Of a stretch of DNA of 64,000 nt, positions 39,655 to 55,177 are shown piece after piece. The stretch lies in contig JBAMDO010000123.1 in assembly GCA_037074765.1 (NCBI GenBank), positions 1 to 64,000 on the forward strand. Direction: 5' to 3'. Each line of letters opens with the position of its first letter. Position 1 is the first letter of the stretch. Position numbers and translations under genes: made by a program. The notes under the pieces are model-generated. The model was not told the DNA's origin, did not search any database, and worked only from the letters and a program-made list of their open reading frames with translations. This DNA is from Mansonella perstans. Lineage: Eukaryota > Nematoda > Chromadorea > Rhabditida > Onchocercidae.

Positions 39655-39829
39655 TTCTATTAGCGAATATTTAAATCTGAGATAAAATATATCGTGCAAT
39701 TTAAGAAGAAGCAAGTTTGAGATAAAGCATGATTAAAAATCCAAAAAACAGAAATGCCATAATATTGAGAATTTAACCAATGTATGAATCAACAGTAATG
39801 AAATAATGCAAAATATTCATTATACAATA

Positions 39830-41752
39830 TCGGATTCTACTTTGTGGTCAGACTCAAAATGTGCTCTCTTCTGGATTACAAACTATACGAAATTGCTTCC
39901 ACGATTTGTGCAAAATCGAGTGGAAGAGATTAGAAAATCCAGATTCAACCTAAGATATCTACCTAGCCTTGAAAATCCAGCTGACATAGCTACAAGAGGA
40001 ATCTCACCAATCAAACTTCGCAATAACAAGCTATGGTGGAATGGTCCGCAATGGTTGAATGGACCCGAATCAGAATGGCCTAATTGTAAGTTCGTTTATG
40101 AAGCTAATGATGAATTCGAACAAGCAATTATAGCAAAAATATCAACAGTTCCAAACCCAATTGAGGAGAAGGCGATAATTCAATTTATTGATGTACATCG
40201 CTTTAGTAAATGGATAAAATTAGTAAGAGCGGTAGTATGGGCTCTTCGATTCATTAAACAAACTCATCGAAGAGGATTACCTTGGCTCAAATTATTATCT
40301 ATCAAAGAAATCAATATGACTCAAACCGATTATCAAATAGCAACCAGACTGTTGATCCGACAAGCGCAATCAGCTCATCTAACAGATAAAGAGAAGAAGA
40401 AATGGAATTTACTTCAACAGGAACCTAATGACTTATGGAGATCAGGTAGCCGTCTAGAATATTCAGAGTTAGATGAGGACAGCAAATATCCTATCTACCT
40501 ACCAAAGGATCACTACGTGACTAAGCTTATCATCATACAGCAACATGAGGCGCTGCATCATGCCGGAATCTCACATACGTTGTCTGAATTAAGACGTAAA
40601 TTTTGGATACCAAAGGGAAGAGCCGCAATAAAGCGTATACTATCGATGTGTACGACCTGTAAACGGTGGAAGACCAAACCATTCAAACTACCGGCAATGG
40701 CAAGTTTGCCTGAAACCCGAGTAAAAAGATCTAGACCATTGGAATAAGTAGGTCTAGATTACTTGGGACCAATCCTAGTCAAATCTACAACCGATAGAGT
40801 AAAGAGATGGATCGCTCTCTTCACATGTTTTACTACGAGAGCTGTACATCTGGAAATAGCAGAGGATTTATCCGCCGAAATTTTCTTACATGTCCTAAGA
40901 AGATTTGTAGCTCGACGAGGATATCCAAAATTAGTCTTAAGTGACAACGCGAGTCAATTTCAACTCGTTTTTAAAACAATAATGGAAATAAGCTCCAACT
41001 TCCTAGCCGAACATGGTACGTGTTGGAAAAATACTATACCAAAGGCACCTTGGGGTGGTGGAGTATACGAACGAATCATTGGACTCACAAAACAAGCTCT
41101 AAGACGGGCTGTTGGAAGAAGACTTCTAAAAGAAGGGGAACTGATAACGTTAATGGTAGAAATAGAAGGAATACTTAATACCCGTCCACTGACTTACGTT
41201 GGCTTCGATGACTACAGAGTCATACGCCCGATTGACTTTATCTCACCTAAGTCGTCACTTGAAATACCAATCAAGTATGACAATGGGCAAGAAGAATATA
41301 CTCCTTATCCATTAAAAACAAAGGATAAACTTATTAAATATTGGACCAATACTCTTAAGACATTAGATGTTTTTTGGAAACTGTGGAAAGACGAATACCT
41401 TATGAGTCTAAGAGAACGCACACAAAAAGAATTAGTTTCTCCTCGACAGACAGAAAAACGAAGACCACGTGAGAATGAAATCGTTTTATTAATGGAACCC
41501 GAAGTACCTCGCGGTATCTGGAAATTAGCAAAAATAATTAGAATCAACAGAGGATATGATGGGAGTATCAGGAGCGCCACAATCCAATTGCCTGATGGGA
41601 AACAACTTAATCGTTCTATTAACATGCTATGCCCCATGGAAATAGAAGCATCCAACGATATGGAAGAAAAATTACAAGAAAGCGAAGACCAGGAACCTAT
41701 TGCGCGACGAACGAGAAGTGCCATACAAGCAAAAGTCGTATCAAACGAATGA
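39830..41752 (+). pseudogene. BEL/Pao pol fragment (RNase H end, integrase), one in-frame stop
   Basis: It begins in the RNase H region ('[14 protein letters not shown]', the catalytic Asp block typical of BEL/Pao). Next comes '[17 protein letters not shown]' and a His/Cys zinc-binding domain (a spaced His pair in '[11 protein letters not shown]' and Cys pair in 'CTTCKRWK'). The integrase core follows: 'VGLDYLGPI' (first Asp), 'LVLSDNASQF' (second Asp) and 'GGGVYERIIGLTK' (Glu). Then comes a C-terminal domain with 'GIWKLAKIIRINRGYDG'. The reading frame is otherwise open, but TAA at 40745-40747 falls just before 'VGLDYLGP', where related elements have a sense codon. With the 5' half missing, the copy cannot be autonomous. 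The few lesions point to a fairly recent insertion. Confidence 0.85.
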
Positions 41753-41786
41753 ATGTGATACTTTTTGCTCTCTCTCCCCTTGGGAG

Positions 41787-42151
41787 TGTCGCGAATTTAT
41801 AACGCGAAACTTCCACTAATGACATTATAAGCATTCAATCCTAAGATTGTGATCTAAAGTTATATCTTTTGAATTCATGTAAATTCTACTGTAATCCTCA
41901 ATTGTGCGCCATAAATGATTCCCTCAATTATTTTCCCTCCTTTATCTGAAATTATATATATATAGGATGGTCAATCTTTTAAATTCATTTAACTCTTCAT
42001 TTCTTCTATTATATCCTTATCCAATTCTTCCTCGTTAAGCCACGTTCGCATTTGTTAATGTTTTAATCACGTTCGCGTTTGTTAATATTGCTAATAAAGG
42101 TTTAATTACCCAAGTTTGAGATTGAGTTCTATCGCGCAACGAAACCCTACA
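41787..42151 (+). repeat. Solo 3' LTR of the BEL/Pao fragment
   Basis: The LTR starts TGTCGCGAATTT shortly after the pol stop codon and ends about ...CCCTACA. It contains a TATA-like ATATATATATAGG near 41955 and an AATAAA polyadenylation signal near 42093. The boundaries are inferred from the TG...CA rule, since no second LTR is present in the window to align. Confidence 0.6.
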
Positions 42152-42225
42152 CAATACAACGCCCTATAACGAATCCGCTGGTATATTGTTGGCCGATATC
42201 GACCTCTCATAAGAAAATTCACGAC

Positions 42226-42391
42226 AGATGCAATGCTTCAAAATGCACCATACTTTGTCCGCCTTTTCGAAAGTTCCATTCGGACGACATACTGCGCACC
42301 AGGAACGAGAAGTTACGAACGTCTTTCGAAACGTGAAAAAATCTATGTTTGTGCATGTTGGCAAAATTATAAGGGAATCAAACTTGATTAA
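42226..42391 (+). pseudogene. Methyltransferase 3' fragment (right duplicate)
   Basis: This contains only the last 55 codons of the methyltransferase (from 'DAMLQNAPYFVRLFESS' to 'GIKLD' and TAA at 42389-42391). It lies directly after the retroelement-side sequence and has no upstream exons or promoter. It is a by-product of the tandem duplication and not expected to be functional. Confidence 0.9.
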
Positions 42392-42680
42392 ACAACTAAA
42401 TCCAAATTTGATGGACCAACCATTATTCAAAAATAGCATCTTCTACATGCTATACATACATAACACATATATATCATGAATGATTGTAAATAAATAACAT
42501 GACTATATATATATATATATATGATTTAAATTCAATACGTCACCTTTACACTCTGTGTAATACTGCTAAAATCGATGGTAGAGTATTCCAGGAAAAACAT
42601 CAAGATGAAGTAAATTTCAGTTGGTAAAAAAATATCATCATCCAAACAAAACAATTAACACAAATCAACATCACATGATT

Positions 42681-43791
42681 TTACTTAGAATCGCTAATAC
42701 CATCATTTTCACCACTATCATCACTATCAGTTCCTGAATCCGATTTCGGCATATCGATTGGTCGCTGTTTGATTTTACTTGCTTCTTTTTCCAGTATTTC
42801 CAAATAGGCATTTTGTTGGGAGATAATATCAGCACCATTTTTGCACGCTGCATAAGTATTCAACAAATCCATATTTATTTTTAAAAAATTGGGACCCCAT
42901 TTGAATTTCGAGAGAAGTAACTGTGCACTGCTCTTCAGACCAATCATGTACAGTCCCGCTGCAAGTGCTTCAACACAACTCAGCTGGCATGGCTTTCCAA
43001 AATTTACCGGATTTACAGCAACTAAATATGGTAAAAGACGATGATATGAACCTTTCGCTCTGCTTAAATCAACATTCCCAAGCTGAAATGACAGTGAATA
43101 ACAGAGTCTGCAAACTAACAGAAATGTAAATCTATATTTTTTGAAATCGGACTTTTGATTAATTCACTTTACTATAAAGTGACATGAGAAGACTAGAAAA
43201 CCTGATTCCAACTGCAATCAACAACAGCAAGGCCACCATTTGTAATATAATCGAGATCGGCGGCAGAAATTGTTCGCTGAGCATTAGGAGTAAGCAACAC
43301 GCCAGGAAATTTAGTTCCTAGCTTTAAAACTTTGATAAAGCCATAACGCGTCAGCTTTTTTCCTGTACACCGTTTCGGATCACACTGTTTGAAATCAAAC
43401 ATTGCTAAAAGTTAACACCACTGTTATGAACTCCTGAAGCTAATCAGATATGAAGAATGGAACTTATTTTTCAAAAACCTATATAAGCTATCTACAAAAT
43501 AAGTCACGCTACCGTAAACAGCTTAACCGCTCTGAGTGGCTGCGACATCGTGATGATAACACAGCCTTTTATCGGCTCATTCATGAACCATTTACAATTA
43601 TGAAACAAATTTGTAAATGAATATAAAGTACTTGGCAGAACTTAAATAGTGAACAATAAATAACTGAACCTTGTTTGCTTACCTAAGTTGAAGGGAAGTT
43701 TCTCAACAGCATCTTCATCACTCTCAGAATCACTTTCATTTGAGGAACTTGTTGTTTGATGACTAATAGTGCATTCCATTCTAGAAACCAT
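42681..43791 (-). CDS. tsr3: TSR3, 18S rRNA aminocarboxypropyltransferase (intact copy)
   Basis: TSR3 transfers the aminocarboxypropyl group from SAM to the hypermodified pseudouridine of 18S rRNA in late 40S maturation. Three exons: 43791-43683 (starts 'MVSRMECTISHQ', with an alternative ATG at 43779), 43404-43202 and 43082-42681 (TAA). Exon 1 is Ser/Asp/Glu-rich. Exon 2 has the family signature 'CDPKRCTGKKL' and 'LTPNAQRTISAADLDYI', then 'GLAVVDCSWNQ'. Exon 3 continues 'SYHRLLPYLVAVNPVNFG', 'LSCVEALAAGLYMIG', 'LLLSKFKWGPNFL' and 'LLNTYAACK', ending in an acidic Ser/Asp tail. The phases agree (1, then 0). It is about 237 aa. It lies about 0.66 kb downstream of the F-box/WD40 stop on the same strand. 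Confidence 0.93.
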
Positions 43792-44449
43792 TTCTATTAG
43801 CGAATATTTAAATCTGAGATAAAATATATCGTGCAATTTAAGAGGAAGCAAGTTTGAGATAAAGCACGATTAAAAATCCAAGAAACAGAAATGCCATAAC
43901 ATTGAGAATTTAACCAATGTATGAATCAACAGTAATGAAATAATGCAAAATATTCATTATACAATATCGAATTCTAATCTAAACAATAATAATAAATATT
44001 CGCAATACATACATTGAGCTCAGTGTTAGTCCGCTTAGCAGAAAGGACCTATTAATAAAAAATACAAACATGAGCACTGATCACTGAAATTCATGAGATT
44101 CTCAAATAATTTAAAAATAATGACCTATATTTACTCCATATTAAATGCGTCATAAATGAATGAAAATCTTCATGAAACATTCGGGAAGATCTATCGCAAT
44201 TACAACTTCTCCTTTTCAAGCATAAAAATCAAGCATAAAAAATAATGGGTTAGAAAAACTTTAAATGTTTTGGAGAAAGCATGCATTAAACCATCCTTCA
44301 TTAAATTTAGCAATAATTCAACAAATACTACCTTTGAGGACGTACAAATACTTAATCAAAGAATACGAATGCATATCTGAAAATATCACAGACATAACAA
44401 TGAAGTATCCGCGCCAAGTGAAGTTTTTCAAGGAAAGAATCAGACGTCT
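43792..44449. other. Spacer between F-box/WD40 and TSR3
   Basis: This holds the end of the right duplicated unit (to about 43968) and unique AT-rich DNA. No gene was recognised. It should contain the F-box gene 3' UTR and the TSR3 promoter or trans-splice region. Confidence 0.55.
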
Positions 44450-47400
44450 TCAGAAGACACCAAAATCCCACAATTTGACGGTCATGTCATAAGAGCCCGA
44501 TACAATTTGTTGATCACTGAATTGCACACATGTAACACCGTCGGTATGGTTATAAAGAGTACATAATCTTTCACCCGTATGTAAGTTCCATACCTAAAGT
44601 TCACATTTACTCCAGAAATTTGGATAACATAGAAAACCAAAATTAAAATAATTTGTAAGCGAAAAAGCAGAAAACATGCCTTGATAGTACGGTCATCTGC
44701 TGCCGAAACGATTCTCCATGAGTCGACTTGAAGACATCGAACGACACCTGTATGACCTTCACTTAATTTCCAATCTAATGTTTGCACACATTTTCCTGTT
44801 CGTAGATCCCACATCTTAAAACTCATAAAATTCCAAGTTATCTTCAAAACGAAATTTCAACAAATATTTTCATTTTTCTTGTTTTAAGGAACTGTACTCG
44901 CCAGAATAATCCGCTTGATCTACAGCTAGTTAGTAATACTTCTAGCTGCGTATCCTGCCTATCATTTGCTTTCTAGTTCCCGGAAAAGCACTGCAATTTG
45001 TTACGATGATAAAGTATTAATATGAATAACATGCATAAAATGATAGTCGTCAGAATTGATTAGGCATTATGTGATGCGAAAGCAATTTATGACAAAAATT
45101 GGGAAAACCTAACCTTAATTGTTCGATCGACAGATCCTGACACAATCCTCTCATTATCGAATCGAAGACATGTTACCGCATTATCGTGTGCGTTATGCAG
45201 AGTCATCGCACATATATCCATTCGCTCATCCCAACACTTAAACAAATGCGTTTACAGATAAAGTGACCAGTTCAATAAATCCTATGCTGAAAATAGCAAC
45301 AGAAAAAAAACCATCTTCATTCATTTGTCAAAACACCTTTCTCAGAATCATCTGTATTCGGACTGACAAACTAACTTTCATCGACAGATCCGCCGATCCT
45401 GACACAAGCAAGTGCCCGTCAGACTGCATACAGATCACTGCTCCATTATGCCCCCTGAAACAAGTACATTACCATACAAGCTTACCAAAAAAATAACTGC
45501 AGCAAATGCAATTTTTATGTAAAGTGAGGGGAAACGGAATTTATAAATGATAAGAACTTGCACAACGAGCTTCTTTTGACAAATCACACCACTGCTAAGA
45601 GATGTGGTGATCGGACTGTCTTAACAATTTGATTCTTGTAAAGCTTACATTAAAGTTTTCGTACACTGCCCCGTTTCAGTGGACCATATTTTCAAAGTAT
45701 GATCATATGAACCGCTGATTAATCGTTCTTTCTCCATCTAAACGAAATCCACTTTGAATGCCAGCAGTAACATATAAAACATACAACTTCATTTTCACCG
45801 AAAAAGGAGGAGGGTACAGTATTGTTCTGAACAAAAATAAAGAAATTACCTGCAAACATCGTACGAAATTCGTATGACCGATCATTGTTTGGCGACAAGC
45901 AATAGAAGACCACGTTCGATTTACAGCAAGGCCCCAAACCTTCAAGATTTTTTCACTGTAATAAAGTTATTTCGTTAAAATCACATTTTACTTGACAGCG
46001 CTTGAATTACAGTTATTTCTCTTCAGTAAACCCAATGATTCTTTGTTATCCAGAATGAAGTGAGAGTATCCTAAATTACCTAACAACAATAATGACGTCT
46101 TTAAAATCGTTGGGAGTTGAAAGACGGCTTTCAAAAAAAATCCGGAGCTTAAATATACAAACTTCTATGGTAGCACTCACAAAATTTAATGAAGTCAATC
46201 ACCTTGATGGTTAAATCGTTGGATCCTGAAGCAAGTCGATTCCCATTCAAATGTAAACAACGAACAGTATCGGAATGGCCTGTTAATGTCATGGTACCCA
46301 GACCTGACACAGCAGAACTCTTCATATCCCAAACACGAATTGTATTGTCGCTGCTTCCTGACACTATGCGGTCGCCGTCGAATTGAACGCAAGATATACC
46401 TGAAACATGCTGCGATCACAATGCTAATTGAGCTATGACTGTTAATTAAAAACAATACTGAATCCATGAATAATCTATGAATATAACCGCTTTAGCACGG
46501 CCTGATATAACAAATAAACTTCCTTCCTGACGAGAAGCTACTAACCATTCATCAATAAATCAAATCTGCGTTAATCAATATATTACTGTAAAACATAATT
46601 GAAGACAATCTTGAGAATAATGAAGAAAAATACCTTGAGTGTGACCCTCAAATGTACGAATAACACAACGACCTGCATGCCAGTTCCTCCATAAACGATA
46701 ACGCTCACTAAATGCTTCTTTCCACAGTACTACACCATCGCGTGTTGTATGCTTCTTTAGCTGTTCATTTTCGGTTTCAGCTGAGCACAGTCGAAACATA
46801 CGCTGAAGTGTGCACAATCTTTTCCATAAACATGGTGCCATGCATAAATTTTTCCAAGCAGTACATACCAACATGCATTTGCAAAGCGACTCTGCAATAA
46901 ACTCATGTTTGATATTATTCATTTTTAAAAAGATGTTTTCGGTTGTAACAATAGTTAAAATATAATGAGATTCTCACTTGGATCCAAAAGACGAAAAATC
47001 TTTAAAGCAATTGGTAAAGGGAGCGAACTAAATAAATCAATCTCTTCATTGCCCACATTGTTGCGCATTTCTTCTAGCAATGAAGTTGCATATTCCAAAT
47101 TTGATGGGTCACAGACATTCTGTAAAATATGTTAGGATTAATATTAGCAGTAGAATAAATGAAAATTCTCGGATCAAAACAAAAACGACTATATAAGAAT
47201 AATTGTTACCAGTATTTCGAAAAGTAGTGCATTTTTTTGCTCTGTATCGGTTTGCTTCAGGTGAAATCGAAGATACTGAAATTGGAACAATTTACGGAAC
47301 AGTGCGATTCATAACGTTTATGTCGCCTTTAAAATTTGGTACATTAAATGCCATTGAATTCGGAAGGCATGCATAAAACATAAATACTTGTACAGCATGT

Positions 47401-47689
47401 CTACTGCGATATTATTTTTTTGGATACCCGATGTTTTGAGAGTATATCGCATATATCGTCTTTAAATGTCCTAATCAGATTTGAATGATTAATCGGTATT
47501 AGTTATTGGAGATGGAAAAATTGTAGTAACCTTTATAAGATCGATACCAGCAAAGAAATCATAGGCTGGATCACACGTTGAACCATTCATTTTCTTCCGT
47601 TTAGTGGTTGATAATGAGCAATCACCTAATGACGAACACATAGCCGAAGTAGAAGCCTTACTCGTGCCGCGTGATCTATGTCCATCCAT
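44450..47689 (-). CDS. F-box/WD40-repeat protein, SCF ubiquitin ligase substrate receptor
   Basis: The F-box binds SKP1-cullin and the WD40 propeller binds substrates for ubiquitination. The start is ATG 47689 ('MDGHRSRGTSK', Ser/Thr-rich). Short exons with 'YLRFHLKQTD' and 'DPSNLEYATSLLEEMR' come next. The F-box runs across a splice: 'FSSLPLPIALKIFRLLDP' then 'SLCKCMLVCTAWKNL' and 'LWKRLC'. A basic-aromatic linker ('RYRLWRNWHAGRC') precedes the propeller. Seven WD repeats follow, for example 'DRIVSGSSDNTIRVWD', 'NRLASGSNDLTIKVW', 'ERLISGSYDHTLKIWS', 'HLLVSGSADRSMK', 'ERIVSGSVDRTIK', 'WRIVSAADDRTIK' and 'QQIVSGSYDMTVKLWDF', ending 'GVF' with TGA at 44450-44452. The architecture is of the FBXW7/beta-TrCP class, but I cannot assign it to one orthologue. 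Of the FBXW7 phosphodegron arginines, the two in 'VRC' contexts are kept ('TVRCLH', 'FVRCLQ'). The one in 'GSRD' is replaced ('GSND'). Confidence 0.88.
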
Positions 47690-50600
47690 CAAGTGTGCTA
47701 AGTATTAGAGGTATGTAAAGCAAGAAGAATAATTGCTACATAAAAACTAATACCTTGAAACAGTCTGAATCATCAAAAATTAATAGCTCTCCATCATTAA
47801 ACTCGTTGAACTATCTCGAACATTTCAGATAGATTTGCCATTTTGCATAAATTTGCAATAAATTAGCGAATTTATTTAATACCTTGTTAAGTTACGTTTT
47901 TCATCGAGTTTCTTCATGATGTTGTCGCATTTTTGGATACTACTCACATCTTACGATCAGTTGATATAATCCGCACCGCATTCCAACGTAGATGCAGCGA
48001 TACCCAAACAGAAAAGTGAAAAACGAACCTGCGACACCGAGAAGTAGAATAGATCGTTGTGTGTTGCGGTGAAACCGTACCGGACAGGTGTCGTTTGTTG
48101 GAAATAACTAAGATTGGTGAATCTTTAAGCTCTCGGGAGGGGAGATTCTCGAGAGCAGAAAAATCGGACAAGATTATGCGGATAATGTAATAAACCTGGA
48201 CAAAAATCTCTTCGCAATTTTCCACTAATTTTGTTGATAGTTTCTCTTTTGCGATCGCCCGCTATATCTATCGTCCATTAAAATATATATGGCGGAGGCA
48301 TCACTAATCTTCTGTACTTTACCAAAAAGAATCTAAAACTTAGTTGCAATTCACGATTTCGATAAATCAACGCATTGACCGGGTTTTATTCTTAAGAAAT
48401 ATCCTGAGCAAGTCTTAATTCACTCCCAAATTTTACGTAATGACTTGAAACTGCCGTTTTCGTTCACAATTCCTTCCCATTTTTTTGAAAGGTTGAAGAG
48501 TGAAAGTTACCGGGAGACGATCACTTATGTTTTATCAAGTTAAAGAATGCAAATTTGTTTGTTGCCGAGAAAATTAACATGTACTATATCTGATATTGTT
48601 TCATAGTGATTTAGTTCTTAGTCTCGGAAATCTTTGGTAACATTTCACTGTTGGCTGGTTCATTTTTCATTGTTAGACAATTTTTTTACGATTGATAACT
48701 TTTCAGGACGATGATAATTTGCGAATAATTACGAATTGTTCAAATATTGGAGAGCAGGAAGAAACGAGCATCATTTCATGGCGAAGATTGTACTTGAAGG
48801 AATCTTGACTGGTTGCATTGGTTGTACGGTTACTATTGAATCCATACAGAGTATCTCATTTTATCCACAAATATACAATAGTATTCGTGATAGACAAATA
48901 TGAAAAAGGACAATCCTTTTATTGTATAGAAATGATTTGATAAAAAAGGTACTATATTGAAGGATGAAGTTATGTTGATCTTTTTTTTTTTTCCTTTCAT
49001 TTACTTTGTTTTTTTGTTTTTGAAATTTTTCTCGAATAATTGCAATTGCTATTACTTCCTAATTGAATAAAGAGGGGAGAAGAGGAGATCCAGAATTTAC
49101 TGTACATCATATATTGTTCATATATTTTGTTTGGAATAAACATGATAAAGAAAGGTGTGTCGCATTGCTTAATTGACTTAATTTTAATTGGTTCGTAGTT
49201 TGTTTGGTTTTCCTGAAAAAATATTGTAAGTTTTGAACTATTTTATTATCCTTGTGCATTATCATTTATTTATCTGTGCAATAGATCATATGAATGGTAT
49301 TTTTGACCTCCTCACTTAGATCATTGTGCGAAGTCATTCTTAGAACTTCATTTGATTCCAAGAAAACTTGCCTTTTTGCCTTGAAGTTAAGTATGGAACT
49401 TTTTGTGAATGTTTGTTGATGTAAGAATAGTCCCAAAAAAATTGCTTAGATTGCAGGAAGAGGAAGATGATGATTAGGCATGAAATTCATGAGATTGTTT
49501 GACTTTCATTATAATTTCATGCGCTTCTGTATTATACACTCTATTATTCTCTGACATTCTATATGTCTCGAAAGGTATCAACAGATAGTATTGGGAAGGA
49601 TAAGTACTTAGACTTGAAATACTTTAAAACTTTTTAAAATCAGTATTTAATTTTTTCGACATACCACAACTATTCGTAAGTGTTTTTCCATAGACTTTCC
49701 ATTTCAGAAAGGATGTTGATCATGTTTTGAGTTATTGTTTAGATTTGCAAACAACAATATATTGTGTGAAGTTTGCTACTTCAGTGATTGGAGCTTATTG
49801 TTTTTATTGTTATTGATCAAGCAGGTGTGTGAAAGCTTAGGTTCTTTTTTAATTTTTTAAAACATTCCTGGGAATTTTGACAGACCTAACTAAGCTAAAC
49901 TTAATGTTTCTAGAATGGATTTCTTTTAGAATTATGCGAAATGAATTTTTGATTTGAATATTGCTCTGTCCAGATTTTTAAAAAATTCACTGAAATTGAT
50001 GAGAAGGATATGCTGCCAAGTTTGGGTCCTAGAGAGATTTTCTGTGCTTACAGTTATCATTAATTATTGCAAGGAGAAACTAGCCGATTTAACTATCCAA
50101 AAATAAGGAAATCGATAATCGATTTCGGTAATTGGAATAGATAATCGATAATCGGAATAGATAAATGGGTAATGTCACATATTAACTCGAGAATACTTTA
50201 CTGATAATATTTGCTTGAAAACAAACTCACAGTATGATAAGTTCTGTTGAGATTACATAGAATAATTTAGTTGAAATTTTGATAACTTTTAAGTATGATT
50301 TAATCTCTTCTGTTTAATGTTGGTAGTTTTATTTCTCGCATTCCTAAAATATCGTATTAAAATATGTGATGATTAGGTAATAAATAGTTAGTTTTACGCA
50401 GGATTGATCAGTTAGAATTTTGATAACAAAAATTTAATTCATCCATCAATTTTCCCATTTAATAAGAGCTTAAGCAATTGCTTTAATATCTGTTTAAATT
50501 ATCATCATAAGAGCTGCTGAAAATTTATCAGTAATAGATTGATGAATTTTTCATTATAATTTTATTATTAAATTATGACATTATGAATAATAATAACATG

Positions 50601-50986
50601 CAAGATTGTTTTTCTACTAATTGTTATCAAGTGATTTTTTTTATTTTCACTGCTCATTGATGTTAATTGATATGTAGAAGTTATCACTGATTAAATGAGA
50701 ATGATGTATGTTGGAATGATTACAACAAATGTGCAGTATATAAAACATATGAATGATTGATTTCCTTTCTATTTTTACTAATATTGTCAGCAAATAGAAA
50801 TTTAATTTAGTATGAGATAATACAAGTATATAGTTGAAAGAATTGCAAATTTTTACAGAGAAGAAAAGAAAAACATTATGAATAATGGGTTTTTGTAAGA
50901 TTTTTGCATGCAAAAATAATTTCCAAAATATCACTTTCTTTTCAATTTTTCCATACGTTTGATTCATAACAACTGATCTTGTTCAT
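47690..50986. promoter_or_regulatory. Divergent intergenic region, F-box/WD40 and GMDS
   Basis: About 3.3 kb lies between two head-to-head genes. The 47.7-48.3 kb part is somewhat less AT-rich and could hold the F-box 5' UTR. An open frame at 47944-48225 (minus) has no recognisable domain and is not called. A cluster of ATCGATAATCG-type repeats lies at 50107-50165. The rest is AT-rich with no coding signal. Confidence 0.5.
50107..50165. repeat. Short tandem ATCGATAATCG repeats
   Basis: Overlapping copies of ATCGATAATCG and GGAATAGATAATCG follow each other within 60 bp. The core is nearly palindromic. It may be a small minisatellite or a cluster of binding sites; the sequence does not decide. 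Confidence 0.55.
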
Positions 50987-51010
50987 ATGTTTCATTATAA
51001 TGCAACAAAA

Positions 51011-54497
<3,487 letters not shown>

Positions 54498-54751
54498 AAA
54501 AAGATAAACCTTTAAAAGTGCTAATTTTCATGCATATATACATTATAACTACACGAATGTGCCCATAAATGGTAGCCAAATTGTTATTTCTCTTTCCTTT
54601 CTTTAAATATGAAAATATTCAGTTGTTATGGGACGAAATTTGAAAAACACGGCTTTTCATTATTCGTTAATAATTTACATGATTACATGATGCTGGGACA
54701 CAAGAGACCCATAATATGATGGAAATAATGTCGCAGATTGTCAGTGAAGCT
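54498..54751. other. Short convergent spacer GMDS / TMA7
   Basis: Only about 255 bp separates the two stop codons, so the 3' UTRs of the converging genes probably overlap. No other element was seen. Confidence 0.6.

Positions 54752-55177
<426 letters not shown>

Larger units (their letters stand above)
38067..39829. repeat. Left unit of 1.75-kb tandem duplication
   Basis: This segment runs from GATGCAATGCTTC in the last methyltransferase exon, through the whole TSR3 gene, to ATTCATTATACAATATCG. It recurs at about 42226-43968 with very high identity by eye. Differences are a few substitutions, the length of the (TA)n tract, a 6-bp indel near 39053, a short indel near 38370 and the frameshift at 39243. 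The two units are in direct orientation and are separated by a BEL/Pao fragment. Confidence 0.95.
39826..42151 (+). mobile_element. BEL/Pao LTR retrotransposon, 5'-truncated
   Basis: The fragment holds the end of the RNase H region, integrase, a C-terminal domain and one LTR. It lacks the 5' LTR, gag, protease and reverse transcriptase. Its left edge coincides with the end of the left duplicated unit (the sequence departs right after ACAATATCG). The coding part is a single frame from 39806 to 41752 interrupted by one TAA at 40745-40747. About 74 bp after the LTR (42152-42225) belong to neither duplicated unit. Confidence 0.85.
42226..43968. repeat. Right unit of 1.75-kb tandem duplication
   Basis: This is the direct repeat of about 38067-39829. 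It ends at ATTCATTATACAATATCG, after which the sequence runs on into unique DNA. This unit carries the intact TSR3. Confidence 0.95.

Noticed and set aside
41305..41724. 139-codon minus-strand frame in the retroelement
   Set aside because: It is antisense to the integrase C-terminal region, which has clear BEL/Pao similarity on the plus strand.
47944..48225. 93-codon minus-strand open frame upstream of the F-box gene
   Set aside because: No domain, no splice chain to the F-box exons, and composition like its surroundings. It is more likely 5' UTR or promoter DNA.
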